The notes: generated from the letters alone by a model not told the origin. A stretch of 64,000 bases of DNA from Treponema sp. (GCA_022510905.1 JAFLSN010000003.1:1-64000); one strand, 5' to 3'; numbered from the stretch's first letter, positions 24,652 to 33,844 are shown. Made by a program: numbers and translations.

Positions 24652-27096
24652 TTAGTCTGCGCTTTCCTTGCGATAATCCCAGTTATGTTTTGGATAACGG
24701 CCTTTCATTTCTGAACAAATCTGTGGCCAAGTGCTGCTCCAAAAATGTTCCAAATCACTTGTTATTTGCAGCGGACGGCGCGCCGGCGAAAGAAGTTTGA
24801 AAACAACTGGCTCGCCCAAAATATGTGGAGTATTCAAACAACCAAAAGCCTGCTGAATAATAATTTCAACCGTGGGCACAATCTGCGACTGCCGTTTTTC
24901 GTAAACAATGCGCCGTGGCTTGCTGTTAGGAGTAAGCTGAATTTCTGACGGCACATGTTTGCAAACAATTTTACCGTCCAAGTACCAATACAGCGCATCA
25001 TGCACTGTTTGAGCACACAGTGCAGATGGCTCAGGCAAAAAAGGCACAAGCCATCTCTCAACACAATCTTTTAATGTCTCAAATTTGACCGCAAGACTTT
25101 CATGGTCTAAAACACTATCATTGGGATTTAAATATTCCATGGAGTTTTTGGCCTTACAAATATCTGTACCCATTCGTGAAATAAAAAACTGTACCCGTAA
25201 AAGTAAATTTTTTGTTGCAGCTGAAAGTGGTAGCCAAAAAATTCCTTCACGTTGAACGGCAGAACACACAGCATTTGTAAAATCTTCGGAAGATGGTGAC
25301 AGATTTATTGATTTGAGCACAATGGCTCCATACGCCGTATATTCTGTCTTTTTCAGTTTTTTGGTACCAGAAATAAACTCGGTTGTAACATGACGTTTTG
25401 CCTTTTGCGCCAAAAAAGCCTGCGCAATATCATTCTCAACTGTCACCATAGAATGGATAATACCTTTGATTTCTCCAGCATCTACTTCCGGCGCAATTAA
25501 AAAATCTGGCACCATAACAGATTCTTTGGGTAAAATTGCCATTCTTCCTGATGGAAATTGATATAATTTTGCCGTCCTGTCGCTTAATCGAGCAATCCTG
25601 TCAGGAAATCCGCAGAGTAGGGCAAAAACTGTGGAAAACCCAGTGAATATCTGTGAAAGTGGCTGTGCATATCCGGTGGATTTTGTGTATATCTGCAAAT
25701 ATTTCTGTACCCGTTGCAGCATGAGTTCAGTAAAACGCCGTTTTTGTGCTTCACCAGACCGTGCATACGGTGAATATTCCGCTGCAATTTCAACTGACTT
25801 CCGCAATGCATTAAAAGCAATGCCGCTTAAAACCACGCAGCCCAGACGCGGATTGAGCCCCATGTGCAGACACACACGACCGGAGTCAGTGCATTGTCCA
25901 GCCCCATCTATGCAGCCTATGTCTTGCAACACAGTTTGCGCAGCCTGCCATGCTTCATTTGGAGGTGCGTCCAACCACGAAATTGAATCTGGATCCGTTA
26001 CACCCCACTCTGCGCATTCCAGCACCAGACCAAGCAAATCTGTCCGCAGAATCTCCGGTGGAAGCTGCTCGCTGAGCGTGTCGTGTTCATGCCACAACCG
26101 AATACATATACCTGGCGCCGTCCTTCCGGCACGCCCCGCACGCTGGGCCGCATTGAACACGCTCTCTTGCCTAGTTACCAGCGTTTCCATACCTACATTC
26201 CTGTTGAACATATTCATGCGTACCAAGCCGCTGTCAATAACCACGGTTACATCAGGCACAGTCAGAGATGTTTCTGCAATTGAAGTCGAAAGAATCACAC
26301 GTCGGCAAGAAGAAGGTTTGAGCACTTTTTTTTGTTCCGAAAACGGCACAGAACTGTGCAAAACCAGCAGTTCCGCAAATTGTTCCGCGCCAGCCGCCAC
26401 AAGCTGCGAAAGAAGCTCACGGATTTCGGCAATGCCTGGCAAAAACACAAGCACACTGCCCGAACTCGAAGGATGCCGCAACTCATCTAGCACAACTTGT
26501 TCCGCTGTTTTTTTTCCTGCATAATGAATGTGCACCGGAAACTGACGTCCCGGCACTTCGTACAATGGAGCTCCATTCAAATAAGAGCAGAGCCGTTTTG
26601 TTTCCATTGTGGCAGACATCACTAACACAAACAAATCATCGCGCAGGGTCACAGCTTCTTTTAAAAACGCCAGAGCCATATCAGCATGGACGGAACGCTC
26701 ATGGAACTCATCAATCACCACAACGGAAATACCTTCAAGAGAAGGATCCGACTGCAACTTGCGTGTCAAAATCGCTTCAGTTAAAACTGTAAACCGCGTA
26801 TGCTTTGAAACCGCCTGTTCCAGCTGCATCACATATCCGCAGGTTTTTCCAGGTTCTTCGTGCAACAGAGAACTGACCCTCTGCGCAATGTTCAGCACCG
26901 CAAGCCGCCGAGGTTCCAGCATAACAATACCGCCGGAAAAATTTCGCATCAATGCAATCGGAACAGCAGTTGATTTTCCCGCAGCGGTTTCCGCCGTCAG
27001 CACCAAAAAGTGCGAAGGACTGTTTTTTAGCTGTGTGCAAATGGCATCAAGATGAAACGAAATCGGCAGCGATTCAATTTCTTTTGGATAATACAT
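24652..27096 (-). CDS. hrpB: ATP-dependent RNA helicase HrpB
   Basis: A 814-residue DEAH/RHA helicase. Motifs in order: Walker A 'AETAAGKST', 'EPRRLAVLNIAQRVS', DEFH box 'IDEFHERS', 'MSATME', 'FLPGIAEIRELL', 'STSIAETSLTVPDVTVVID' and motif VI 'QRAGRAGRTAPG'. The C-terminal half has the HrpB-specific domain ending 'SARRPLQITSDLEHFWSSTWPQICSEMKGRYPKH', the typical HrpB signature. Two adjacent ATGs (27099 and 27096) are possible; 27096 has better spacing to the GGAG that lies inside the end of the upstream gene. The start overlaps that gene's TGA, indicating coupling. Cellular role of HrpB is poorly known. Confidence 0.93.
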   Translation of the reverse strand: MYYPKEIESLPISFHLDAICTQLKNSPSHFLVLTAETAAGKSTAVPIALMRNFSGGIVMLEPRRLAVLNIAQRVSSLLHEEPGKTCGYVMQLEQAVSKHTRFTVLTEAILTRKLQSDPSLEGISVVVIDEFHERSVHADMALAFLKEAVTLRDDLFVLVMSATMETKRLCSYLNGAPLYEVPGRQFPVHIHYAGKKTAEQVVLDELRHPSSSGSVLVFLPGIAEIRELLSQLVAAGAEQFAELLVLHSSVPFSEQKKVLKPSSCRRVILSTSIAETSLTVPDVTVVIDSGLVRMNMFNRNVGMETLVTRQESVFNAAQRAGRAGRTAPGICIRLWHEHDTLSEQLPPEILRTDLLGLVLECAEWGVTDPDSISWLDAPPNEAWQAAQTVLQDIGCIDGAGQCTDSGRVCLHMGLNPRLGCVVLSGIAFNALRKSVEIAAEYSPYARSGEAQKRRFTELMLQRVQKYLQIYTKSTGYAQPLSQIFTGFSTVFALLCGFPDRIARLSDRTAKLYQFPSGRMAILPKESVMVPDFLIAPEVDAGEIKGIIHSMVTVENDIAQAFLAQKAKRHVTTEFISGTKKLKKTEYTAYGAIVLKSINLSPSSEDFTNAVCSAVQREGIFWLPLSAATKNLLLRVQFFISRMGTDICKAKNSMEYLNPNDSVLDHESLAVKFETLKDCVERWLVPFLPEPSALCAQTVHDALYWYLDGKIVCKHVPSEIQLTPNSKPRRIVYEKRQSQIVPTVEIIIQQAFGCLNTPHILGEPVVFKLLSPARRPLQITSDLEHFWSSTWPQICSEMKGRYPKHNWDYRKESAD

Positions 27097-28169
27097 CATG
27101 ACTCCTGCCCTGTTCCCGAAAGCCGCAAAAGCCATTCATCAATCGTTACAACGATTCCTTTTGAACGAAATGACGCGAAAGAAATACCATGTTCCATCAT
27201 TTTTTTCAAGATGCTGAATTCCTGGGCCACAAAGTCACCAACAATTCCTGGCAAGCGAATCTGGCTGCCGATTGCAAGCTGAGACAAAAATACCATTCCT
27301 ACCAGAATTCCGCTACGATGAAGACCTTGTGCAAGCGCTCCTTGAGTTATGCGCCACGGACCAAGCGTTGCCAGCACTTTTCCAAATGGAGAAAGCAGGG
27401 CAAAAAATGTTACGCTCAAAACTATGCACAACGCGGGAAAAAGTTTTATGCGTCCTTTTTTTTTGAACATTACCGCCGCAAAAAACAGAGCCACACAGCT
27501 CCACAAAACGGCATTGTTTTTGACAAACAAAAAAAACATCATCAAGACCATGCAGCATACAAATATAATGTTTTCCCTTTTTGCAACGTTTTTGTCTTTT
27601 GCTCCACTTTCGTTTTTCTGCGGAATCTGCCACGGCTTTGGTTCTGGTTGCAGCTGGGCAAACCAACGAGACATTTTTTCAAACCGCGCTACAAACAATC
27701 CCAGAATCAGACCCGTCAAAAATCCAGAGCACAAGAGCAATGGCGCAATGTACTTCGTGTTCTCCCTGAACAGCACTGCATTCGAGCATATGAGCTGCGC
27801 TTTGGAATTTGCAAACGCGCCCGCAAGTGAAAGTCCTACTGTGCTTATAAAACCACGCGCATAGAACAGTCTGCACAAAACCATCATAACTAGGCCGCTT
27901 GCCAAATTTCCTGCCGCACTGAATAAAAAAATATAGCTGAACAATGTTCCGCTTATACAGGCCTGCCCCAAAATTTTTAGACCGACAAGAACCAGCACTT
28001 TTTGAACCGGCATTTTTTTTATGGCCAGCAGAATGGGCATATTTGCCAAGCCAAGTCGCAAAAAAGGAAGAGGTTTTGGAATAGCATATTCAACCGCAGA
28101 AAGAAACAGACAGAGCGCGGCAAAAAAAGCTGTGTCAGATGTAACGCACTCGCTATCAGCATTACGCAT
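27096..28169 (-). CDS. Gx-transporter family membrane protein with an extra EcfT-like C-terminal region
   Basis: A 357-residue integral membrane protein. Residues ~10-170 match the Gx transporter/heptaprenyl-diphosphate synthase component I group ('RLGLANMPILLAIKKMP', 'SLAGAFANSKAQLICSN'), which resemble substrate-binding S components of ECF importers. After a charged linker (~175-205) come further TM segments and a 'GLHRSGILVGMVFLSQLAI' stretch reminiscent of CbiQ/EcfT transmembrane subunits; this second assignment is inference. The start at 28169 is chosen because a TTTAAA-N17-TACAAT promoter ends 6 nt upstream and no Shine-Dalgarno exists. It is coupled to hrpB. Confidence 0.72.
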   Translation of the reverse strand: MRNADSECVTSDTAFFAALCLFLSAVEYAIPKPLPFLRLGLANMPILLAIKKMPVQKVLVLVGLKILGQACISGTLFSYIFLFSAAGNLASGLVMMVLCRLFYARGFISTVGLSLAGAFANSKAQLICSNAVLFRENTKYIAPLLLCSGFLTGLILGLFVARFEKMSRWFAQLQPEPKPWQIPQKNESGAKDKNVAKRENIIFVCCMVLMMFFLFVKNNAVLWSCVALFFAAVMFKKKGRIKLFPALCIVLSVTFFALLSPFGKVLATLGPWRITQGALAQGLHRSGILVGMVFLSQLAIGSQIRLPGIVGDFVAQEFSILKKMMEHGISFASFRSKGIVVTIDEWLLRLSGTGQES

Positions 28170-28175
28170 AAAAAA

Positions 28176-28204
28176 ATTGTAACACAAACAGCTCTGTTTT
28201 TAAA
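28176..28204 (-). promoter_or_regulatory. Promoter of the Gx transporter-hrpB unit, probably leaderless
   Basis: On the minus strand TTTAAA (28204-28199), 17 bp, then TGT-TACAAT (extended -10; hexamer 28181-28176), with the ATG six nt downstream. No ribosome site is present between the promoter and the start codon. Confidence 0.5.
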
Positions 28205-28335
28205 GGCACACTTGCGTTACTTATAAACGGCAAATCTTGTATGGTTATAAAAAATGCGGAAAATGAACACATGCATGGAGATTTGTTTTGATATTCCTGA
28301 TGGTGTGGGATAAAAATAAAATGGCAGATTCTGAG

Positions 28336-28408
28336 AATCAACACATCCCGATGCAAAAGCAAGGCCTCACTCCGTAAAGCGGGGTATATACCTTTTTCGC
28401 ATGAATCA
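28336..28408 (+). repeat. Dispersed intergenic repeat, copy A
   Basis: Starts AATCAACACATCCCGATGCA and contains CTCACTCCGTAAAGCGGGGT followed by TATATACC and TTTTTCGCATGAATCA. It aligns by eye with copies at 34070-34156, 43871-43970, 44524-44608, 44690-44756, 55772-55839 and 60322-60375. It sits in the 262-bp gap between the transporter and PPIase genes, which holds nothing else recognisable. Confidence 0.55.
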
Positions 28409-28431
28409 TTGCCCAGAACCTGCCTGCATTT

Positions 28432-29496
28432 TTATTGAATATTTGTCAGCTCAATATCAAACGCAATGTATGAATTACCTGGAATAACTCCACGGATTCC
28501 AGCTTCGCCATAAGCCATATCTGGAGGAAGCACCACTGTACGTTTTTCGCCAAGCTTCATATCCTGTACCATAACATCGAATCCAGGAATCATATCTCCA
28601 GCAGCTGTTTTGAATTCGAGCGGGCCGCGTCCTGTTGACTGGTCGAACACGGTACCGTCAACCAAGTAACCTTTGTATTCAGTGGCGACATTTTTGCCTT
28701 TGCCGCATTTTTCACCGCTTCCTTCCTGCATGACTTTGTAATAAATACCATACTGGTCTTTTTCATATCCAGGGAATGTCTTTTCAACTTCCGCTGTTTT
28801 TGAAGCAAGAGCTTTCGCACGTTCAGCAGCTTTTTGTTTCTGGATTTCGGCAACTTTTTCCATAGCCTTTGCATAGAGCGCGTCAAAATCAGCCTGCGTT
28901 GCCGTAAACTGTTCGGCTTCATTACCCTGGCGAATAATAGTCACCTTGGTAACTTTGTCACCCTGCGCAATTTTATTTACCACTTTCTGGCTTGCGTCAT
29001 CCACCACATGACCAAAAATTGTGTGGGCTCCGTTAAGCCATTCAGTTTTTACATGTGTAATAAAGAATTGACTGCCGTTGGTACCTTCTCCGTTTCTGCC
29101 ATGACCTGCATTTGCCATGGCCAAATCGCCAGGACCTGTAAATTTCAGGTCGTCCACAATTTCATCGGGGAAGGTATAACTGGGGCCGCCGGTTCCCGTA
29201 CCAAGAGGATCTCCTCCTTGAATCATGAAGTCGGCAATCACCCGATGGAAAGTAAGCCCGTCATAAAAATGCTTGCCTTTTGTCGCATCCAGCGTACCTT
29301 CAGCAAGGCCCACAAAATTGGTCACCGTTAAAGGCGTTTTTTTATAGAACAACTCCAACAGGATTGTGCCCTTTGAAGTTTCCATTACTGCAAAAACGCC
29401 CTGTTTGCCTTGAAGCGCTTTTATGTCCATATCTTTGCATCCTCCAAAAGAAAGTAACACACCGCCACAAAGCAGTGCACACAAAAATTTTTTCAT
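28432..29496 (-). CDS. Peptidyl-prolyl isomerase lipoprotein: cyclophilin-FKBP fusion
   Basis: A 354-residue lipoprotein (lipobox FGGC, Cys 20). Residues ~35-200 are a cyclophilin with FHRVIADFMIQGGDP and 'GSQFFIT'; then a Lys/Ala/Glu-rich helical linker (~205-245); residues ~255-354 are an FKBP domain ('GTVFDQSTGRGPLEF', 'VLPPDMAYGEAG', 'IPGNSYIAFDIEL'). Both halves keep their main catalytic residues, so it should be a dual PPIase and chaperone acting on exported proteins. Fusions of these two unrelated isomerase families are rare, and spirochaetes are among the known carriers. It is followed downstream of an upstream secreted-protein gene on the same strand. Confidence 0.92.
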   Translation of the reverse strand: MKKFLCALLCGGVLLSFGGCKDMDIKALQGKQGVFAVMETSKGTILLELFYKKTPLTVTNFVGLAEGTLDATKGKHFYDGLTFHRVIADFMIQGGDPLGTGTGGPSYTFPDEIVDDLKFTGPGDLAMANAGHGRNGEGTNGSQFFITHVKTEWLNGAHTIFGHVVDDASQKVVNKIAQGDKVTKVTIIRQGNEAEQFTATQADFDALYAKAMEKVAEIQKQKAAERAKALASKTAEVEKTFPGYEKDQYGIYYKVMQEGSGEKCGKGKNVATEYKGYLVDGTVFDQSTGRGPLEFKTAAGDMIPGFDVMVQDMKLGEKRTVVLPPDMAYGEAGIRGVIPGNSYIAFDIELTNIQ

Positions 29497-29523
29497 TTTA
29501 TGCTCTCCTATACCGTTTTATTT

Positions 29524-30324
29524 TTATAACTCGAATTGAGTCTTAAACCATTCGTAAATTGCATCAAGACGGGCACTAAAAGATTCTTTCATCTTTTTTT
29601 CCAACATAGAAAGTGCCGGAAATTTTGACCGCACCAGCATGTAAATCAATATTTCGTCATCGCAATTCACAATCACAAAGCTGATTTTCAAATTTCCCGG
29701 CACAATTGCACGGATTGGTCCGACACGCAACGTTGTGACATTCACAAAATTGACATTCACTTCGTTTTCATTCTGATGATACTCAAGGCGATAATTTATC
29801 TTTCCAAATGAATTATCGTCCTGCATACAGTACATAACTTTTCCATCGGCGTTGCCTTCGGTATCATCTTCAACAGGAGTTCTGTCATTGGGGCCTTTGA
29901 TAAAATGGCATTCATGGTATAAAGTCTCATATTTTTTTTCACCATGTGAATAATACTGCATGCCTTTCATCTTGCTTACAGAGCGCATTATTTTTGAGAT
30001 ACGATCCACAGAAACAGAATCCTTGCCGCCAAGCGAATCCTTATCAATCATGTACAAATCTTCTGCAATGAACGTGGGTTTGTCGTTTTCCTCTGGCCAA
30101 AACGTTGCCATTTGCCTGCTCAAAGATGTTTCAGGAGTCAATTCAAGCATTACATTTTTTTTCTTGTAGTAACTCCGTTCCATAAACCCCGTTTCAGAAA
30201 GCTCTGCAAACACATCAGGTGCAAGCACTTCATCAGCAGAAAAAGCAAAAGCCACTGTTGTAGGGAACCAGCCCATGCACAGGAACATAGCCGCTGCATG
30301 AATTATTCGTTTTGTCGTATTCAT
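29524..30324 (-). CDS. Secreted protein of unknown function (spirochaete DUF-type)
   Basis: A 266-residue protein starting at ATG 30324, selected by an AAGGAG ribosome site; the frame upstream has none. A signal peptide covers residues ~1-26 (AMFLCMGWFPTTVAFA). The mature part has no cysteine-rich or repeat structure, ends in an amphipathic helix (EKKMKESFSARLDAIYEWF) and contains the stretch 'VGPIRAIVPGNLKISFVIVNCDDEILIYM'. I recall similar 'DUF6675-like' proteins in treponemes but cannot verify. It lies between jag and the PPIase lipoprotein on the same strand, hinting at an envelope role. Confidence 0.75.
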   Translation of the reverse strand: MNTTKRIIHAAAMFLCMGWFPTTVAFAFSADEVLAPDVFAELSETGFMERSYYKKKNVMLELTPETSLSRQMATFWPEENDKPTFIAEDLYMIDKDSLGGKDSVSVDRISKIMRSVSKMKGMQYYSHGEKKYETLYHECHFIKGPNDRTPVEDDTEGNADGKVMYCMQDDNSFGKINYRLEYHQNENEVNVNFVNVTTLRVGPIRAIVPGNLKISFVIVNCDDEILIYMLVRSKFPALSMLEKKMKESFSARLDAIYEWFKTQFEL

Positions 30325-30373
30325 TGCACAACTCCTTGCAGGAATACGGATACTTAAAAATCGCTCTGGACTT

Positions 30374-31090
30374 TTACCGTACACCTTTGTAAATAACGCG
30401 CACCTGTTTATACAAACCGTCACCTTCGCTTTTTGTCTCAACATCAGGAATATCATTCAGCGTGGTATGAATGAGACGGCGTTCAAATGGATTCATAGGT
30501 TCCAGCAAAACTGATGTACGTGTGCTGCGCACTTTGTCAGCGGTAACATATGCAAGCCGAACCAAGCTTTCTTCACGACGGATGCGGTAATTTTCACTGT
30601 CAAGGATAATGCGCACATCCTCGCGCCCAAGATGACCTGCATAAACATTGGCAAGCAGCTGCATGGCATCAAGGTTCTTGCCTTTGCGCCCAATCAGAAT
30701 GGAAGAACTTGAACTTGTCAGTTTGACGCCTATTTTCTTTTCTTCGCGGAACATGACCTCGACCGTTACTTCGTAGCCCATTTTCTGAATCAAGGCCACA
30801 ATAAAATCCAACAGCTTTTGTTCAAATTCATCCTGCGGAAGAGGATTTGCCACAAGCTTGGGATTGTTTGCCCGATCGGTTGCATTTGGAACTTTGCCGT
30901 CAAATTCAGGCTCCACGTGATCCTGCGTATCAACAGTGTGCACACGGATTTTCACATACCCTTTTTTGAACAGCGTGTTCTTCTGGGATTCAAGGATTTC
31001 AACATCGAACTGGTCTTTTTCAAGCCCCAATTCTTGAGCGGCTTTTTCTATAGCCTCTTTTTCTGTTTTTCCTTCATACTCGTAAACCAT
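30374..31090 (-). CDS. jag: RNA-binding protein Jag/KhpB (EloR)
   Basis: A 238-residue cytoplasmic RNA-binding protein. Domains in order: Jag_N (1-50, 'YEGKTEKEAIEKAAQELGLEKDQFDVEIL'), an internal linker, a KH domain (~105-165 with SSSILIGRKGKNLDAMQ, where the loop is GRKG) and R3H (~170-235 with ERRLIHTTL). In Gram-positives it works with KhpA to regulate cell elongation. It lies two genes from yidC, the conserved position that gave it the name SpoIIIJ-associated. The start at 31090 is chosen for the AGAGGT upstream. Confidence 0.93.
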   Translation of the reverse strand: MVYEYEGKTEKEAIEKAAQELGLEKDQFDVEILESQKNTLFKKGYVKIRVHTVDTQDHVEPEFDGKVPNATDRANNPKLVANPLPQDEFEQKLLDFIVALIQKMGYEVTVEVMFREEKKIGVKLTSSSSSILIGRKGKNLDAMQLLANVYAGHLGREDVRIILDSENYRIRREESLVRLAYVTADKVRSTRTSVLLEPMNPFERRLIHTTLNDIPDVETKSEGDGLYKQVRVIYKGVR

Positions 31091-31206
31091 ATTTGTACCT
31101 CTTAAAATAAAATCATTTTTTATGAACAACGCCATTTACAGCATTGAAAAATGCATTCTGCTCCACTTTGATTGACTGCTTTCAGCCAAATAAAATCTTT
31201 GCTGCA

Positions 31207-33039
31207 CTACCGCGCCTTGCGATGCTTTTTTGCATTCCTGGTGCTTTTTTGCGGCATCACAATTTCAGCTTTTTTTCCCGCTATGATTTTGTTGATGATA
31301 AGCTGCTGTCCTATCTGCAAAATGTTGCTCACAGTCCAATACAACAGCAATCCGCTCGGAACATTGTAGAACATAAAGAAGAACAAAAGCGGCATACCAT
31401 ACATCATGAACATCATCTGGCTCTGCTGGGAACCACCAAGATTTGCACCACCATACTGCGTGATTTTTCCGTTCAGCAGCTGAGATATTGTATAAATAAA
31501 CGGCAACAGGCGTAAAGTGTTCTGTGTGAACGAAGAAATAAACGGAATATTCCGATTCCAAGTCCAGATGCCATCGCCAACCGAAAGGTCGTCTATCCAG
31601 CCGTGAATAAAGCCTGCGCCACGGAATTCAAAATGATTGTTAAAAACATTATACATGGCAAACAGCACAATCATCTGCAACACCATCGGCAAACATCCAC
31701 TTGCCGGATTGAATCCAACTTTTTTGTACAGCTTGGCGGTCTCCTCCTGCATCTTCTGCGGATTATCTTTGTATTTGGTCTGAATTTCCTGAATCTGAGG
31801 CTGCAATGCCTGCATCTTGAGCGTACCCATCGCACTTTTTTTGTTAAGCGGAAAAAGTATGATTTTCAGTATAATCGTAAGAATTATGATTGCAACGCCC
31901 CAGTTGTGCACAACTTTATAAATCTGTTCAAGGGACCATTTAAATGCCACTTCAACCAGTGAAAGAAAGCCGCTTGTCTGCAACGCCTGATTAAATTTTG
32001 CATTCACCAGACCCCAGGCATTTTTTTCATTTGAATTATATTTTATAAGCTCCGACTCCGAACGAGGTCCCACATAAATATAATACGTGTCGGTAACACT
32101 GTTCGCTTCAATGGCATTTCGCGTTAAAAACACCTGCGCATTCTGATATGCTGTTCCGCTTTCCAACGAACATTTCACCATTGGAGACATGAACATCGGG
32201 GCGGCAGGTTTTACCAACATTGTAAAATATTTTCCAGCGACACCTGCCCAATCATACGGCTTGTTGTAATACCGATTTGAAAAACCTTTTTTTGTGCGGG
32301 AATTGCCGTTCAACGCAACATACTGACGCACTTCGTAGCGATTTTTTTTAGGATCATAATGAGGTCCAATCTGCGGAGCTGTTCTCAATGTGTAAGAAGC
32401 GCCTCCAATGTTCAGACCATTTCCGTTTTCGCCGGTGCTTATTGTAATATCAAGCCTAAACACGTAATCATCCGGCTTGAATGTATACAGTTTTCCAAGT
32501 ACGAATTTTTCAGTTACACCCAAATCGTTTACCCGCTCAAATATGCGCGAAAAGCCGATTGTGTAATCGTCAATAATTTTTACATTGAATGTATCGTTTA
32601 TGGCGCTGGCTCCGGTATCACCAAATGCAAGAGAAAAAGCCCGGTTGGTCTGCGTCACATTGTCCACCATTTCAACGCCGACGCCAGTCTCTTTGTCCAA
32701 ATGATCCAAAAGCTGGTAGCTGATTATGTCGCCACCTTTGTTGGTAAAAACAACCTTTACTTTTTCAGTGGAGATTGTATAGGTCTGTTCTGGAATCACA
32801 GTTTCAGCGGAATTTTCCGATTCACTTGTTTCATTTTCAGAATATTTTAAAATAGATGCCGCACTTATTTGGACTTTATCACGCTCTTCCTGTTTTTGCT
32901 GCTCGGCAACCATCTGTTCCGCCGCTTGAAGCTCCATTTTAGCCCGCTGTCGTGGAATAATGAAATTCGTTTCCACAAAAATCGAAACAACCAAAACCAA
33001 TGCAGAAAGCACTAAGGCTAAAACAGTATTTTTATCCAT
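31207..33039 (-). CDS. yidC: Membrane protein insertase YidC
   Basis: A 610-residue protein of the long, Gram-negative type. An N-terminal TM anchor (~6-24) is followed by a coiled Glu/Gln-rich stretch, a large periplasmic domain (~75-370, 'FTNKGGDIISYQL') and the conserved five-TM core from ~385 ('NWGVAIIILTIILKIILFPL', 'GFNPASGCLPMVLQMIVLFAMYNVF'). It inserts and folds inner-membrane proteins with or without SecYEG. The C-terminus is basic (KKAEIVMPQKSTRNAKKHRKAR), able to contact ribosomes. It is 12 bp from yidD. Confidence 0.97.
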   Translation of the reverse strand: MDKNTVLALVLSALVLVVSIFVETNFIIPRQRAKMELQAAEQMVAEQQKQEERDKVQISAASILKYSENETSESENSAETVIPEQTYTISTEKVKVVFTNKGGDIISYQLLDHLDKETGVGVEMVDNVTQTNRAFSLAFGDTGASAINDTFNVKIIDDYTIGFSRIFERVNDLGVTEKFVLGKLYTFKPDDYVFRLDITISTGENGNGLNIGGASYTLRTAPQIGPHYDPKKNRYEVRQYVALNGNSRTKKGFSNRYYNKPYDWAGVAGKYFTMLVKPAAPMFMSPMVKCSLESGTAYQNAQVFLTRNAIEANSVTDTYYIYVGPRSESELIKYNSNEKNAWGLVNAKFNQALQTSGFLSLVEVAFKWSLEQIYKVVHNWGVAIIILTIILKIILFPLNKKSAMGTLKMQALQPQIQEIQTKYKDNPQKMQEETAKLYKKVGFNPASGCLPMVLQMIVLFAMYNVFNNHFEFRGAGFIHGWIDDLSVGDGIWTWNRNIPFISSFTQNTLRLLPFIYTISQLLNGKITQYGGANLGGSQQSQMMFMMYGMPLLFFFMFYNVPSGLLLYWTVSNILQIGQQLIINKIIAGKKAEIVMPQKSTRNAKKHRKAR

Positions 33040-33051
33040 GACATTCCTCTT

Positions 33052-33315
33052 TTATACATGCCATGTATCAGGAACAGGATCAAATCCACCTTCATGAAAG
33101 GGATTGCATCTCAGTATCCGTTTAACGGCAAGATAGAGCCCTTTTAACGGCCCATGTTTTTGTAAAGCCTCTAGCGCATACTGCGAACACGACGGAGTGT
33201 ACCGACAACACGCGGGCAGAAGGGGAGAAATACAAATTTGATATGCGCGTATCAAACGAGAAAAAAAAATTATGACAAAATTTTCTATCCCTTCAACAAA
33301 CCAGCTTTTTGGCAT
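33052..33315 (-). CDS. yidD: Membrane protein insertion efficiency factor YidD
   Basis: A 87-residue protein with the family core '[28 protein letters not shown]' and '[17 protein letters not shown]'. It has a basic amphipathic N-terminus for inner-leaflet binding and assists YidC/Sec insertion. Its first 31 bp overlap the end of rnpA in another frame, and yidC follows 12 bp later, the classical rnpA-yidD-yidC order. Confidence 0.95.
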   Translation of the reverse strand: MPKSWFVEGIENFVIIFFSRLIRAYQICISPLLPACCRYTPSCSQYALEALQKHGPLKGLYLAVKRILRCNPFHEGGFDPVPDTWHV

Positions 33316-33680
33316 AATGTCTTAAATTGTTCACACCGTGAATGGAACGAATCTTTTCCGGGATACACAAGCAAAAGCATATCATAGCCGGTGTTCAGGT
33401 GTGCTTTGAAAAAACGATATGTTTCGCGACTGTAGCGTTTGCTTTGGTTTCTTTCCACAGCATTACCATAGCCACGGGGAAGGGGAAATCCGATTCGATT
33501 TGTGCTTCGGTCATTCAGCGCATAGAAGAGCTTTGCTCCGGCAACGCTGACTCTCTTCCCTGTCTTAAAAAGTTTACGTATGTCAGCAGGACGTTTTATG
33601 TGCTCCTTTTGGGTAAAACGTCCTGTTTTTGACAAACTTTTTCCATCCTTCACAAAAGCTACATTTTCTTTGTCTGGCAT
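33285..33680 (-). CDS. rnpA: Ribonuclease P protein component
   Basis: A 131-residue basic protein that helps the RNase P RNA process tRNA 5' ends. The family core is recognisable ('[28 protein letters not shown]', '[20 protein letters not shown]'). The universally conserved 'RNR' reads RNQ here (AVERNQSKR), and the usual 'KKxGNAV' is RGYGNAV. The only start codon in frame (33680) lies inside rpmH, overlapping it by 22 bp, and its 3' end overlaps yidD by 31 bp. The N-terminal ~25 residues are an extension relative to E. coli RnpA. Confidence 0.93.
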   Translation of the reverse strand: MPDKENVAFVKDGKSLSKTGRFTQKEHIKRPADIRKLFKTGKRVSVAGAKLFYALNDRSTNRIGFPLPRGYGNAVERNQSKRYSRETYRFFKAHLNTGYDMLLLVYPGKDSFHSRCEQFKTLCQKAGLLKG

Positions 33681-33844
33681 TTACCGTTATGATACGGCTT
33701 TTTTTCGTCAGACACTGTGAGCTTCCAACGACCTTTTGCACGCCGACGAGCAAGCACTGCACGGCCTCCGCGGGTCTTCATGCGGGCACGGAACCCGAAT
33801 TTTCTATTGCGTTTTACTTTGCTTGGCTGATATGTGCGTAACAT
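33659..33844 (-). CDS. rpmH: 50S ribosomal protein L34
   Basis: A 61-residue protein beginning [19 protein letters not shown], the unmistakable L34 sequence, with an AAGGAG ribosome site. Typical L34 is 44-50 residues and ends after 'RRAKGRxxLTV'; this one continues for about 16 residues ([17 protein letters not shown]), and that extension is the part that overlaps rnpA. It heads the rpmH-rnpA-yidD-yidC cluster. Confidence 0.97.
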   Translation of the reverse strand: MLRTYQPSKVKRNRKFGFRARMKTRGGRAVLARRRAKGRWKLTVSDEKKPYHNGKCQTKKM

